The notes below the pieces were generated by a model. It was not told where the DNA came from. It saw only the letters and a program-made list of their open reading frames with translations, and searched no databases. Below, one piece after another: positions 49,992-58,369 of a stretch of 64,000 nucleotides of DNA. A program made the position numbers and the translations under genes. Numbering within the stretch: position 1 is the first letter of the stretch; every line of letters begins with the position of its first letter. Source of the stretch: Prochilodus magdalenae (Eukaryota > Chordata > Actinopteri > Characiformes > Prochilodontidae); the NCBI GenBank assembly GCA_024036415.1, contig JAMWET010000766.1, positions 172,501 to 236,500 of the forward strand, read 5' to 3'.

Positions 49992-52900
49992 GATAGATGG
50001 ATGAGTGTGTCACTGACCGTAGCAGATTTGGTGCCCATACCAAGGCCAAGTTGCGGGTGTGCATGTTGGTGCGGTTGCTGAGAGTGGCCAAGTTGGCCAG
50101 GTGCTTCGCCAGGTACTCCAGAGTCCTATAAATGAAAAAAAAAGAGAGAGAACATTTTAGTGCATCAATAACAGTGCTTAATAAACAGGTTATGAATACA
50201 CTGCCTGCATTTCCATTTTCCAGGATGCTGTAAATTACCCCCAAAGATGACTCTGACCATCATCAACATTCCATATAGTGGGTGGAGGTTTTTAAAATTT
50301 GTGTTGTAGACATGGAGACCTCGGTCACCATCACCATCAGCGTACAAATGCATAATGAATGAGGTTTCAGGATGACTTATGATACGACACAGACCAGTCA
50401 TAGCTGACTTGTTTAAGGGAAGCTCAACAGAAGGAAGCACTGGTTTACCTAAAGTGGGAATCGGGAAGCTCTTTAATGACACTCTGAATGTTCTGGAGCT
50501 GTTCATGTTCCTCTTTGACTGACACAGCGTCCTGCAGGGAGAGAGAGAGATGGAGACACGACGGGTTAATGTAGTAACTACGCTAGGCTTAAACATGGAC
50601 CAAGAAGACTCTGTAGTGACATTAGTCTAAGAGCTATATCTAATAAACATCGTCTGTGTAGAACACACTTTAATATGGCACAGCTTCACCTGCAGCGTCG
50701 ATGGTTTGTAGATGCTCTTTGACGAACATTCAACTAAATATCTATGAAATCCAACTGAAATATGAATTTAAAAGAATGTAAAGGATTCTGTTGAATCTAC
50801 TCGCAAATCTATTGTCTTAAAACACGGGTCTATTCCTGAATCTAACATAACCAGAATGTTGCTCATAATCAGATATAGAATAATAATAATTGAAATCGCT
50901 CATTTGTTGGCGACCATCTAATAAAACGTGATACTTGTTGTCATTTAGAAAATTAGCAAAACATTTAAATTGACCGGGGGTCACGGAACATTTCGTCGCT
51001 GTCCAAAGAAAAACAGGTATTTCCAAAATGGCAACTTTACAAGAGAGATCAAAAACCGGATTTAATTTGAATGGAAGTCAATGGAACCAGACGTCTTTCT
51101 TAGCAACTTTGAGACATTTCTGTTGGTCCATTCCTTATGACATTTCCACACAGTGTAAACAGCCACTCATGTGATCAAATGAGGCATAAAAGTGAAAAAT
51201 CAATAAAAATGTTTTTCTTTGGACAGCGACAATTTACATATCACCGTATACAGTCTGTGGTTTATATTAGCAAAAAGAAATACCTCAGCAGATATTAGAG
51301 TATGTCTACTTTTCTGCTTTCTCCGGTATCAGTGTTTCTATGACCTTTTATTTTTTTATTTTAATAAAGTTATTACAGTTTAGATTGGTTTCAGTCTAAA
51401 ACCAGACATGTGCTAAGACAGCCTCTCCAAATGAGTCACCTACTCATTCTGCCATAGACAGTGGGAAAGCTTCAGGACCTTCTAGAGCAGGGGAGGGGAA
51501 CTCCAGTCCTGATTCCGGCACAATGTGTTGATTTTCCTGCTTAGCTGGTGCGCTAGAGCGGAGAAATCATCAAACTGTGCTGGACACTGGCCCTCGGTTC
51601 CCCAGGCCTACTGACCTCTGGGAAACAAAAGCCTTGGAATTCTAAAACACCCAGCAGAAACCTGTCCAGCCTGAGTCACTGTCTCTGGGGTGTCTAGGGT
51701 ATCTAGATACAGCTAGGGAAACTCTCTTATTGGTCAAGCCGGTGAATAAGGTTCAGATCAAACATGTGGAACATCATTTACAAGCTTCAAATACCTGTAA
51801 TCAGTCTAAAAGACAAAAGACAACAAAACAAGGGAAGAAGACCTGGACCTAAAGAAGACCTGGAAGTTCTAGACAGGTCACTGACTGTAAATAAGAGTAG
51901 TAGTGTGTGCAGGTTCCAGCTAGTTGTTAGGAATGTCAAACAGGGGTGGCAGCTCTATGTCAGAACCCCTTCCTCGCTGTAAACCTGGTAAGGAAATATA
52001 TTCTAATGTGTGTTCCATACTCCAGATAAAACATTAGAAGCTTTAAACATCTGCATTTAATCTAGAACCCTAGAACTATTAATGTGAATCGCCGTTAGCT
52101 TAGTGCTAACACACTTCTATAACAAGAGCCAGCAAAGATCTTTCGGAAGGCCTAGGTGCATCGCAGACTGTGAATATGAGTCCGTCAGCTATCAGCCGAG
52201 AAGAGGCATGACAGCATGCGTCACGCTCATCATCATAAAACCTCCATTATGATTTGAAGAGTCAACTTCTTGGGAACTTGCATTTGTACGTGTCTTCCGA
52301 AAGTTCCTCATTAACCAACTCCCACCCACAGCTCACTCACTGTGAATTTCTTGTAGAGTTCGTAGGTCAGCAGTGGGTTGGGCAGTTCCCTGAAGTAGAG
52401 CTTACATAAGGAGCCGACGCAGTGGATATCCTGAAGATACACTTCCTTAGTGAGGTCAGGACACAGCTCGGAGCTGAACTCCTGTCTGCAAACAAACAAG
52501 CCATGGTACCAATTTAAGCTTTCAATAACAATCACCTACAGTCGTGTGCCAGTGTTTTGGCACCACCTGGTCAGATTTCATGAAGTTGCTGATTACTGTT
52601 TATTTAGCGAATCTTGTGGTTGATTGCTGTTTGTTTACTGAATTTAAAATATTAAGGGAATAAAACAATAAAATATGGCATGTGCAAAAGACATTTTAGA
52701 TTTTAGGTTTGTTTTGTCCAGTGTTTAAAGTTAAGTTCATCAGGAAAAGAAATTGTGCACTCAGATTGGAGGTAAATAATTTTTTCACCTAGAAAATCAA
52801 CAAAATGTGCGATTTGACCAGAGGGTTTTCATTCATTTGACAGACGACGGTACACAAACGGCATTTTAGATTAATCCTCTGGGCAAGATGGCCGGTTATG

Positions 52901-53161
52901 CAGTGTAAAGTGGTCAGGATGTTGACCAGTGACTTTAGAGAATATCAGGGTAGTGCCAGCGTGTTTAACTAAAGCTTGTATTGTATGGACGGCGTTGAAA
53001 ACAAGCCTTGAACTGGAAACATATTGAGTCTTGAAGTTTGTTTTCAGGGCCTGCTCACCTGAGACGTTGGATATTTGAGGTGATTCCTGAGAGTCTGTAG
53101 ATTCCATCCACGATGCCATGCTCCTCTATGAACTCTGCACATGTCTTCAGGACATACGGAA
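34407..53161 (-). CDS. arhgap31: ARHGAP31 / CdGAP, Rho GTPase-activating protein (10 exons, 5' end outside window)
   Basis: Stimulates GTP hydrolysis by Rac1 and Cdc42 and so restrains lamellipodia, focal adhesions and endothelial behaviour; truncations of the human gene cause Adams-Oliver syndrome. Coding exons on the minus strand: 53161-53059, 52485-52341, 50531-50449, 50125-50018, 48345-48203, 44427-44220, 42266-42142, 39521-38676, 38296-38130, 36686-34407. All junction phases agree and the sum is 1,402 codons including the stop. The RhoGAP domain covers about the first 190 visible residues, with the arginine finger in DGIYRLSGI and the conserved [13 protein letters not shown] and [12 protein letters not shown]. 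After it come [10 protein letters not shown], a basic stretch ([14 protein letters not shown]), a serine-rich disordered middle and a conserved tail ending RQIE. Human ARHGAP31 has about 1,444 residues, so only some 35-40 N-terminal residues (the basic, lipid-binding start) are missing. ARHGAP30 is a weaker match. Confidence 0.95.
36687..38129 (-). other. ARHGAP31 last intron
   Basis: AT-rich, with a Tc1-like fragment at about 37500-37720 and no exon. Confidence 0.7.
37500..37720 (+). pseudogene. Tc1-like transposase N-terminal fragment
   Basis: A plus-strand frame reads [20 protein letters not shown], then [20 protein letters not shown] and LKTGF. The pattern DR..I..S...R.MTSS.LQRD....GV resembles the second helix-turn-helix of Tc1/mariner transposases. 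No catalytic domain follows. It lies antisense in the ARHGAP31 intron and is a relic. Confidence 0.5.
38130..38296 (-). CDS. arhgap31: ARHGAP31 exon: short linker
   Basis: Phase 1 in, phase 0 out. Codes [20 protein letters not shown] to [14 protein letters not shown]. The acceptor has a good pyrimidine tract (TTCTTTCTCTGTCC...TTTAG), and the donor is CAACTG/GTAAGAC. The phase fit on both sides supports it; the sequence itself is poorly conserved. Confidence 0.85.
38639..38662. repeat. (CA)n microsatellite behind an ARHGAP31 donor
   Basis: About 12 CA units, starting 13 bases inside the intron that follows exon 38676-39521 on the minus strand. Confidence 0.95.
38676..39521 (-). CDS. arhgap31: ARHGAP31 exon: serine-rich linker with conserved NISEPFAV block
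   Basis: Phase 1 in and out. Starts [14 protein letters not shown]. Carries a serine run (about residues 67-82 of the exon), [11 protein letters not shown] and [20 protein letters not shown], which match the mammalian protein, and then a serine/glycine-rich part. Acceptor CCTCCCACTCAG, donor GAGA/GTAAGATG, with a (GT)n run starting about 13 bases into the intron. Mostly disordered; phosphorylation target in mammals. Confidence 0.92.
39766..40013. mobile_element. Fish inverted-repeat element (fragment)
   Basis: Contains CATTTTATTAGGACCACCTC, CGTCCATTTTATCAGCTC, ATGATCCACCACCCACATAA, TACCTGCTCTGTGGTGGTCC and AGTGGAGCTGAA. I recall this combination as an abundant non-coding repeat in otophysan fish. 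The interior is shortened. Confidence 0.55.
40014..41539 (-). other. ARHGAP31 intron sequence, no exon
   Basis: Part of the 39522-42141 intron. AT-rich with loose ATTATTCAGTA-type words at 41080-41400. Nothing coding. Confidence 0.5.
41540..41638. repeat. (GTAT)n and (ATCT)n microsatellites
   Basis: GTAT units at about 41550-41590, then ATCT units to 41637. Confidence 0.95.
41801..42136. repeat. (CA)n-rich microsatellite abutting an ARHGAP31 splice donor
   Basis: About 335 bases of CA units with ATATACACACAAAC and AGAGATACACACAG interruptions that recur in order, so it grew partly by duplication of larger blocks. It ends five bases before the exon boundary at 42142. All the poly(CV) open frames here are artefacts. 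Confidence 0.97.
42142..42266 (-). CDS. arhgap31: ARHGAP31 exon: basic-rich region
   Basis: Phase 2 in, phase 1 out. Codes [20 protein letters not shown], then [20 protein letters not shown]. The lysine-rich stretch corresponds to the basic region of CdGAP, reported to bind the intersectin SH3D domain. The donor GCAG/GTACAG is followed after six intron bases by about 335 bases of (GT)n-rich repeat. Confidence 0.95.
42267..44219 (-). other. ARHGAP31 intron, no exon
   Basis: (GT)n near 42729-42748; otherwise unique sequence. No repeat family that I can name. Confidence 0.5.
44220..44427 (-). CDS. arhgap31: ARHGAP31 exon: SLEEAQARS region
   Basis: Phase 1 in, phase 2 out. Contains [15 protein letters not shown] and [15 protein letters not shown], nearly identical to the mammalian protein, then [10 protein letters not shown]. 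Acceptor ACGCTGTTGCAG. The donor is AACAA/GTGCGC, which is weak. It is supported by phase and by homology to the mammalian KRK junction. Confidence 0.93.
44428..48202 (-). other. ARHGAP31 intron with repeats
   Basis: Bases 44930-45390 resemble the TTAGC-rich field at 12-13.6 kb and family D. Two related segments end in GACACCC...ATGCTGCTACTTCT (about 45650 and 46130). A SINE lies at 46560-46795, an (ATTA)n run near 47388-47412, and a worn palindrome at 47857-47891. Confidence 0.5.
46560..46795 (+). mobile_element. tRNA-derived SINE
   Basis: An A-box-like TGGCTGGTGCAGCTCGG (about 46570) and a good B box, GGTTCGAATCC (46643-46653), form an RNA polymerase III promoter. The 3' tail, TAAGTTGCTCTGGACAGGAG then CGTCAGCTAAATG, is the stem-loop tail shared by fish SINEs and their partner L2-like LINEs. 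It ends in AAATGTAAAT-type repeats. It is inserted in an ARHGAP31 intron. Confidence 0.8.
48203..48345 (-). CDS. arhgap31: ARHGAP31 exon: end of RhoGAP domain
   Basis: Phase 2 in, phase 1 out. Codes [20 protein letters not shown], then [20 protein letters not shown] and APLKPKE. The [11 protein letters not shown] phrase is the last helix of the domain. Donor GAAG/GTTAAA. Confidence 0.95.
48455..48830. mobile_element. Teleost interspersed repeat fragment, class unknown
   Basis: Phrases such as GCAGAGCCTTAAAGGTGAGT, GTAGCAGGATCTTATAGCGG and TAGCCAGTGTAGCTGATGAA match an abundant fish repeat as I remember it. Non-coding here. It lies in the 48346-50017 intron of ARHGAP31. Confidence 0.4.
48957..49260. 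mobile_element. Worn DNA-transposon-like fragment
   Basis: Contains CACATTCCACAAACGTTGGG and GATGCAGTGCCGTCTGAGGG, phrases I associate with a widespread teleost DNA element. Ends not defined. Confidence 0.3.
49959..49990. repeat. (CA)n microsatellite behind an ARHGAP31 donor
   Basis: About 16 CA units, starting 28 bases inside the intron that follows exon 50018-50125 on the minus strand. Confidence 0.95.
50018..50125 (-). CDS. arhgap31: ARHGAP31 exon: Rho[15 protein letters not shown] block
   Basis: Phase 2 in and out. Codes [20 protein letters not shown], then [16 protein letters not shown]. Acceptor TTTATAG. The donor is ACG/GTCAGTG, weaker than consensus, and a (GT)n run starts about 28 bases into the intron. 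Confidence 0.95.
50187..50341 (+). mobile_element. MITE family B, partial copy (B5)
   Basis: GGTTATGAATACACTGCCTG to GACATGGAGACCTCGGTCAC and CATCACCATCAG. Lies in the intron between exons 50018-50125 and 50449-50531. The left end is missing. Confidence 0.6.
50449..50531 (-). CDS. arhgap31: ARHGAP31 exon: RhoGAP
   Basis: Phase 0 in, phase 2 out. Codes [20 protein letters not shown], then ELPDSHFR (the last codon is split). Acceptor CTCCCTGCAG, donor TTTAG/GTAAAC. Confidence 0.95.
50991..51235 (+). mobile_element. MITE family A, best-preserved copy (A3)
   Basis: The left end CGTCGCTGTCCAAAGAAAAA and the right end TTTTTCTTTGGACAGCGAC are near-perfect inverted repeats of about 20 bases. The interior has AATGGAAGTCAATGGAACCA and TTTCCACACAGTGTAAACAG. 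No coding capacity. Confidence 0.85.
51487..51609. mobile_element. Short palindromic hAT-like MITE
   Basis: GGGGAACTCCAGTCCTG at the left and GGCCCTCGGTTCCCC at the right are imperfect inverted ends. The middle (TTAGCTGGTGCG...GTGCTGGACACTGG) matches a common fish MITE type. In an ARHGAP31 intron. Confidence 0.5.
52341..52485 (-). CDS. arhgap31: ARHGAP31 exon: RhoGAP core
   Basis: Phase 2 in, phase 0 out. Codes [20 protein letters not shown], then [20 protein letters not shown] and YELYKKFT. Contains the conserved [12 protein letters not shown] block. Acceptor TTTGTTTGCAG, donor ACA/GTGAGT. Confidence 0.95.
53059..53161 (-). CDS. arhgap31: ARHGAP31 exon: RhoGAP start with arginine finger
   Basis: First coding exon in the window; enters in phase 1, leaves in phase 2. 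Codes [20 protein letters not shown], then [15 protein letters not shown]. The arginine of YRLSG is the catalytic finger. Acceptor TTGATTTCAG, donor CTCAG/GTGAGC. Confidence 0.95.
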
Positions 53162-53224
53162 CTGAAATCAAAAATCAGAAATCATCATTACAGCTGATAA
53201 CTAAACAGAGCATTTGCACTGCAG

Positions 53225-53437
53225 GGCATTACCTAAACAGAAAGTCAGAAAAAAAACCTAATCAGATTGTAATATAAGTCTATGGAACCAGATGTTTTTC
53301 CAAGCAGTTCTGGGTAATTTCTGCTGGCCTATTAATCATGAAATTTTTACACAGTGTGAACAGCAGCTGCTGTGGTCAAAGGATGCATAAAAGCAAAAAT
53401 CAAAAATGGAGATGGTTTTCATTGTACAGCGATGATA
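53225..53437 (+). mobile_element. MITE family A, truncated copy (A4)
   Basis: Has TATGGAACCAGATG, TTTTTACACAGTGTGAACAG and TGTACAGCGATGATAT at the right end; the left end is worn. It starts about 65 bases upstream of the RhoGAP exon 53059-53161. Confidence 0.6.
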
Positions 53438-53469
53438 TGACACTGTCTACATTTTCTTTTACTGTCCAG

Positions 53470-55055
53470 ATTATCTTTGCCTTTTAGATTATCTTTCACT
53501 CCTTAGATTAGCTTTCATTTTCATTTATCTTCCACTCCCTGGGTTAACTATCACTCACTGGGTTATCTTCCATTTGCTAGGTAAACTTCCACTCGCTGGG
53601 TTATCGTCCACTCCCTGGGTAAACTTCCACTGACTGGGTTAACTTCCACTCGATGGGCTAACTTCCACTGACTGGGTAAACTTCCACTGACTGGGTTAAC
53701 TTCCACTGACTGGGTTAACTTCCACTCGATGGGCTAACTTCCACTGACTGGGTAAACTTCCACTGACTGGGTAAACTTCCACTCGATGGGCTAACTTCCA
53801 CTGACTGGGTAAACTTCCACTGACTGGGTAAACTTCCACTGACTGGGTAAACTTCCACTCGATGGGCTAACTTCCACTGACTGGGTTAACTTCCACTGAC
53901 TGGGTTAACTTCCACTGACTGGGTAAACTTCCACTCGATGGGTTAACTTCCACTGACTGGGTAAACTTCCACTGACTGGGTAAACTTCCACTCGATGGGC
54001 TAACTTCCACTGACTGGGTAAACTTCCACTGACTGGGTTAACTTCCACTCGCTGGGCTAACTTCCACTGACTGGGTTAACTTCCACTCGCTGGGTTATCT
54101 TCCACTCGCTGGGCTAACTTCCACTCGCTGGGCTAACTTCCACTGACTGGGTTAACTTCCACTGACTGGGTAAACTTCCACTCGCTGGGTTATCTTCCAC
54201 TCGCTGGGCTAACTTCCACTCGCTGGGCTAACTTCCACTGACTGGGTAAACTTCCACTGACTGGGTAAACTTCCACTGACTGGGTAAACTTCCACTGACT
54301 GGGTTAACTTCCACTGACTGGGTAAACTTCCACTGACTGGGCTAACTTCCACTCGCTGGGTAAACTTCCACTGACTGGGCTAACTTCCACTGACTGGGTT
54401 AACTTCCACTGACTGGGTAAACTTCCACTGACTGGGCTAACTTCCACTGGCTGGGTAAACTTCCACTGACTGGGCTAACTTCCACTGGCTAGGTAAACTT
54501 CCACTGACTGGGCTAACTTCCACTGGCTGGGCTAACTTCCACTGACTGGGTTAACTTCCACTCGCTGGGTAAACTTCCACTGACTGGGCTAACTTCCACT
54601 CGCTGGGTAAACTTCCACTGACTGGGCTAACTTCCACTGGCTGGGTAAACTTCCACTGACTGGGCTAACTTCCACTGACTGGGTTAACTTCCACTGACTG
54701 GGTTATCTTCCACTCGCTGGGTAAACTTCCACTGACTGGGTTATCTTCCACTCGCTGGGTAAACTTCCACTGACTGGGTTATCTTCCACTCGCTGGGTAA
54801 ACTTCCACTGACTGGGTTATCTTCCACTCGCTGGGTAAACTTCCACTGACTGGGTTAACTTCCACTGACTGGGCTATCTTCCACTCGCTGGGCTATCTTC
54901 CACTGACTGGGCTATCTTCCACTCGCTGGGCTAACTTCCACTGACTGGGTTATCTTCCACTCGCTGGGCTAACTTCCACTGACTGGGTTATCTTCCACTC
55001 GCTGGGCTAACTTCCACTCGCTAGGTAAACTGCCACTGACTGGGTTGTCTTAGAC
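53470..55055. repeat. 19-bp minisatellite array of about 1.5 kb
   Basis: The unit is CTTCCACTGACTGGGTAAA. Two variable positions give types CTGACTGGGTAAA, CTGACTGGGTTAA, TCGATGGGCTAA, TCGCTGGGTTAT and TGGCTGGGTAAA. By spacing there are roughly 75-80 units. The left end is degenerate (ACTCCTTAGATTAGCTTTC). There are no spacers, so it is not a CRISPR-like array. Located in the ARHGAP31 intron 5' of the first visible exon. Confidence 0.97.
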
Positions 55056-56250
55056 CACCCAGATTGTTTTTTTTTTATCTCTACCGATTTTAAAGGTATA
55101 TATTTCCTTCATTTTAGAAAATAAGATAAGACAAATATTACAAACGTTATTGCTGACACCAAAAAACAAGTGATGAAAGATGGCATTTTGCCAAACACTC
55201 TGGGTCAGACCGGAGAAATGCTGAGCAACATGCCAAGCGTTGACATTAGTGGGCCAGCAGTGGTCTGCTATCTTTATGCTGTCAGGGAGGTTAGCTTCCA
55301 CCCCCTACCCTTTCTGCTGAGGAGAGCAAGACTGTTCAAGCGGAGATGTATAGTTTTGATAACCACCATAAAAAAGAACTGTAGTCATGTGACATATTAC
55401 AGTAAACACTAATTACTACTGATAGTCCAGTACCAGTAGGTCACTATGGGAAGCAAGTGTTCTAGTATAAGAGAAGCTGCGACAGGAATATTATATGTAG
55501 ATGAAATGATCATTAATTATTATAGAAGCAGTAAGTGGTACTGTACAAGTCTTACTGCACGACTGCAGCTCATACAGGGCTTCTACCAGCTGTACCCGAG
55601 GTCTACACTGAAGGGATGGCAGTGTAATGTAGAGATTCACTGAACATCACAGGGCCTACTTTATTCACCCGTAAGAGCAACATTAACCTAATTAGCTGGC
55701 GATCGCGGACGTAGCGTCCCTGAGGTCTGAAATAAAGATAGCACATGTAATATACGGTAGGGTGGGGCACCGTGTGATAGCATTTCTCAAAATCAGGGTC
55801 AATCAGATTACGGTCAGACCATGTGTGTTATATCATAATTTCTTCTTCCTGGTCTCAAAAACCTTTTACCGCTTCCCTGCTCACACCTAATCAAATGGAC
55901 CTGCAGCGTATGTGTGTCACTGAATGTTTCAGATTGTTTCTCTTCTGTATGTCCAGTATTTAAGGTATTATAATAGAAACATAATAAATAGAACATCTGG
56001 TTTGGGATTGGAAGACATTGCAGCACCCTGGAAATATAATTCCCTTCATTCTTTAAAAAATAGTTTTGATCCTATATAGCACTTAAAGAAACACTCTAGT
56101 ATTTTACAACCTGATCTCCATCTGCTTCATCTGTTTGGTGCCACTGATTACTTCAGCATTCTTTAAAAAGATGGTTCTTCACGGGTTCTTTAGTAAAGTG
56201 GTTGGTTCTGTTTCTATATACAACCTGGTCATGCTTAAATGGTTCTTAAG

Positions 56251-56254
<4 letters not shown>

Positions 56255-56307
<53 letters not shown>
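56255..56307. repeat. (AT)n microsatellite
   Basis: About 26 AT units. Confidence 0.95.
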
Positions 56308-56308
<1 letters not shown>

Positions 56309-58142
56309 AATATATATGTCAAACATTTATTATTGTATTATCGTCCCTCTATACAAAGTAGGCAAAAAATTATAATAAAAATTATTTATTGTATAATAAA
56401 TACATGAATATGGTTCATTGTTATTGCATTCATTTTTTTAGATTTAATTTTTATCAAATTAAATGTACTTTTATTAGATTAATTTATTTATTTGCATTAT
56501 TATATTTTCAATTATTTTAACAAATTCTACCCTAAATACACATAAGCTTAATTAATATTACTGATTTCTGTGTTTTGCATTAACCATTGTGGTTTGACTG
56601 TGTTCACCCAAAATATATATAAAAAAACCCTCCAAAATGGTACCTGATCCACAGAAAGTCATTACTATTACACTTGTTTAATTCAAATTTAAGACTTAAA
56701 ATTAAGATAAAAAATTAAAATTAATTTTAAAATGTATTCCAAAAAGTAAAGTATATTCAACAAGCATTTTTTCATATTTACATCAAATTAAATTTCCAAT
56801 GTATGTAATAAAAACTTTGATGCACATTTATTGTAGCATAATGCATAATATTTCCCCATATAGTTCAAAATACAACAGAATTCAGCTCCATATTATTTTT
56901 CTCCCTCTTCCACAGCAGATAAACAGCTCACAGGCAGAGCTAGTCTGGCTAAAGTACGGCCTAGCTTAACACCCTGTTAAAGCTCAGACCCCCAAAGAAC
57001 TCCATATCCCCCCTTCCATTAAAAAGCCTAGACTCCCAGGAGGACTCGGTCTACCGATCAGACTTCTAGAGTCTTTCAGGGTCCATGTAGCTGGAGAGCA
57101 GGCCGTCATTAAATAATGGAGCAAAAGAACACATGGCTAAATACACTCAGGACAGTCCATTCCGGATCAGTGTTCTCTGCCTACTGGGTAAGATGTGAGG
57201 TCTGCACTCACACTGCTTTCAGCTGAACTGTTTATAACCGGTAGGAGCCGGAAATGAAGTTTACACTTTCATCTGTAGCAGATAGCTGCTTGTTTAAATG
57301 CTTTTAAAATCAATCAGTGAAAGCTGAAATGTGTTAGACTGTGCTCGGCTCTCCTCTGAGCCTGCCCGTGTGCGAGTGAGCAACGTTCAGAGCTCCAGCA
57401 AAATGGCAGGACTGAACAGGATGTGTACACAAGGCAGCTGGAGGAGGCAGAAACAGCAGCCTGAGGGGAGGAGAGTAAGGAGCGGAGGAGAGGTGAAGGG
57501 TCAGTGATAGACCATGTGACCGTGCTGCCCTATTATCTCTGTTCTTTACATTGTATGAGCGTTATTCTGAAGATTGGCCCAAAAGAAATCGCCTGGTGTT
57601 CCCTGGAAACACGTCCCCTGACTGACAGGGCAGTCTGATTTTGGGGTCTCCTGTAGAGTTGTCATTTCGGAGCTGGCCGTTTTGGTCGGACCGCAGCGGT
57701 ATTCTGCATTTCTCTTCTATATTATTATTTATCCCCGAGTCATTTTTAATTTTCATCCCTATGCTCGGACTGGCTGCCTCGTTCCAAAAGCAGTCCGGGC
57801 TGAAACACTCATCATGTTAATGGGAATGGGCGCGGCTGTAGCTACAGGACTTAGTTATGTGTGCGAAAGTCTGTGCACGCTTGGTCCATGTGTGTCTATA
57901 CTGTAAGTGAAAATAAGTCAGCACAAACAGTGCACTGATACGATGCTAGGATTAGTTTTTTTGTTTTTTTGATGTGCTATTTTTTTTTTATGTGCTGGTG
58001 AGTAAAGGACGTGTTTCACACATGTATATATATACACACACAAACACACAGTAGAAGACAATTATACCTTTTGTATACCTTGTAATAAAAGATTTGATGG
58101 AATACATGAGTGCTATTCAATTTTTGAAACACATCCTTTACA

Positions 58143-58143
<1 letters not shown>

Positions 58144-58211
<68 letters not shown>

Positions 58212-58241
58212 TATACATACATACATACATTCATACATGTA

Positions 58242-58285
<44 letters not shown>

Positions 58286-58336
58286 GGAGACAGTTATTGG
58301 TGAGCCTAGCATTGTTAATAATAATAACAATATAAA

Positions 58337-58368
<32 letters not shown>

Positions 58369-58369
58369 G
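58144..58369. repeat. Compound microsatellite cluster
   Basis: (TA)n then (CA)n to 58207, (CATA)n to 58245, (GT)n to 58281, and (ATT)n at 58337-58369. Confidence 0.95.

Noticed and set aside
53470..55055. CRISPR-like array
   Set aside because: 19-bp units are directly adjacent, with no spacers, in vertebrate DNA. It is a minisatellite. The same applies to 21529-22015.
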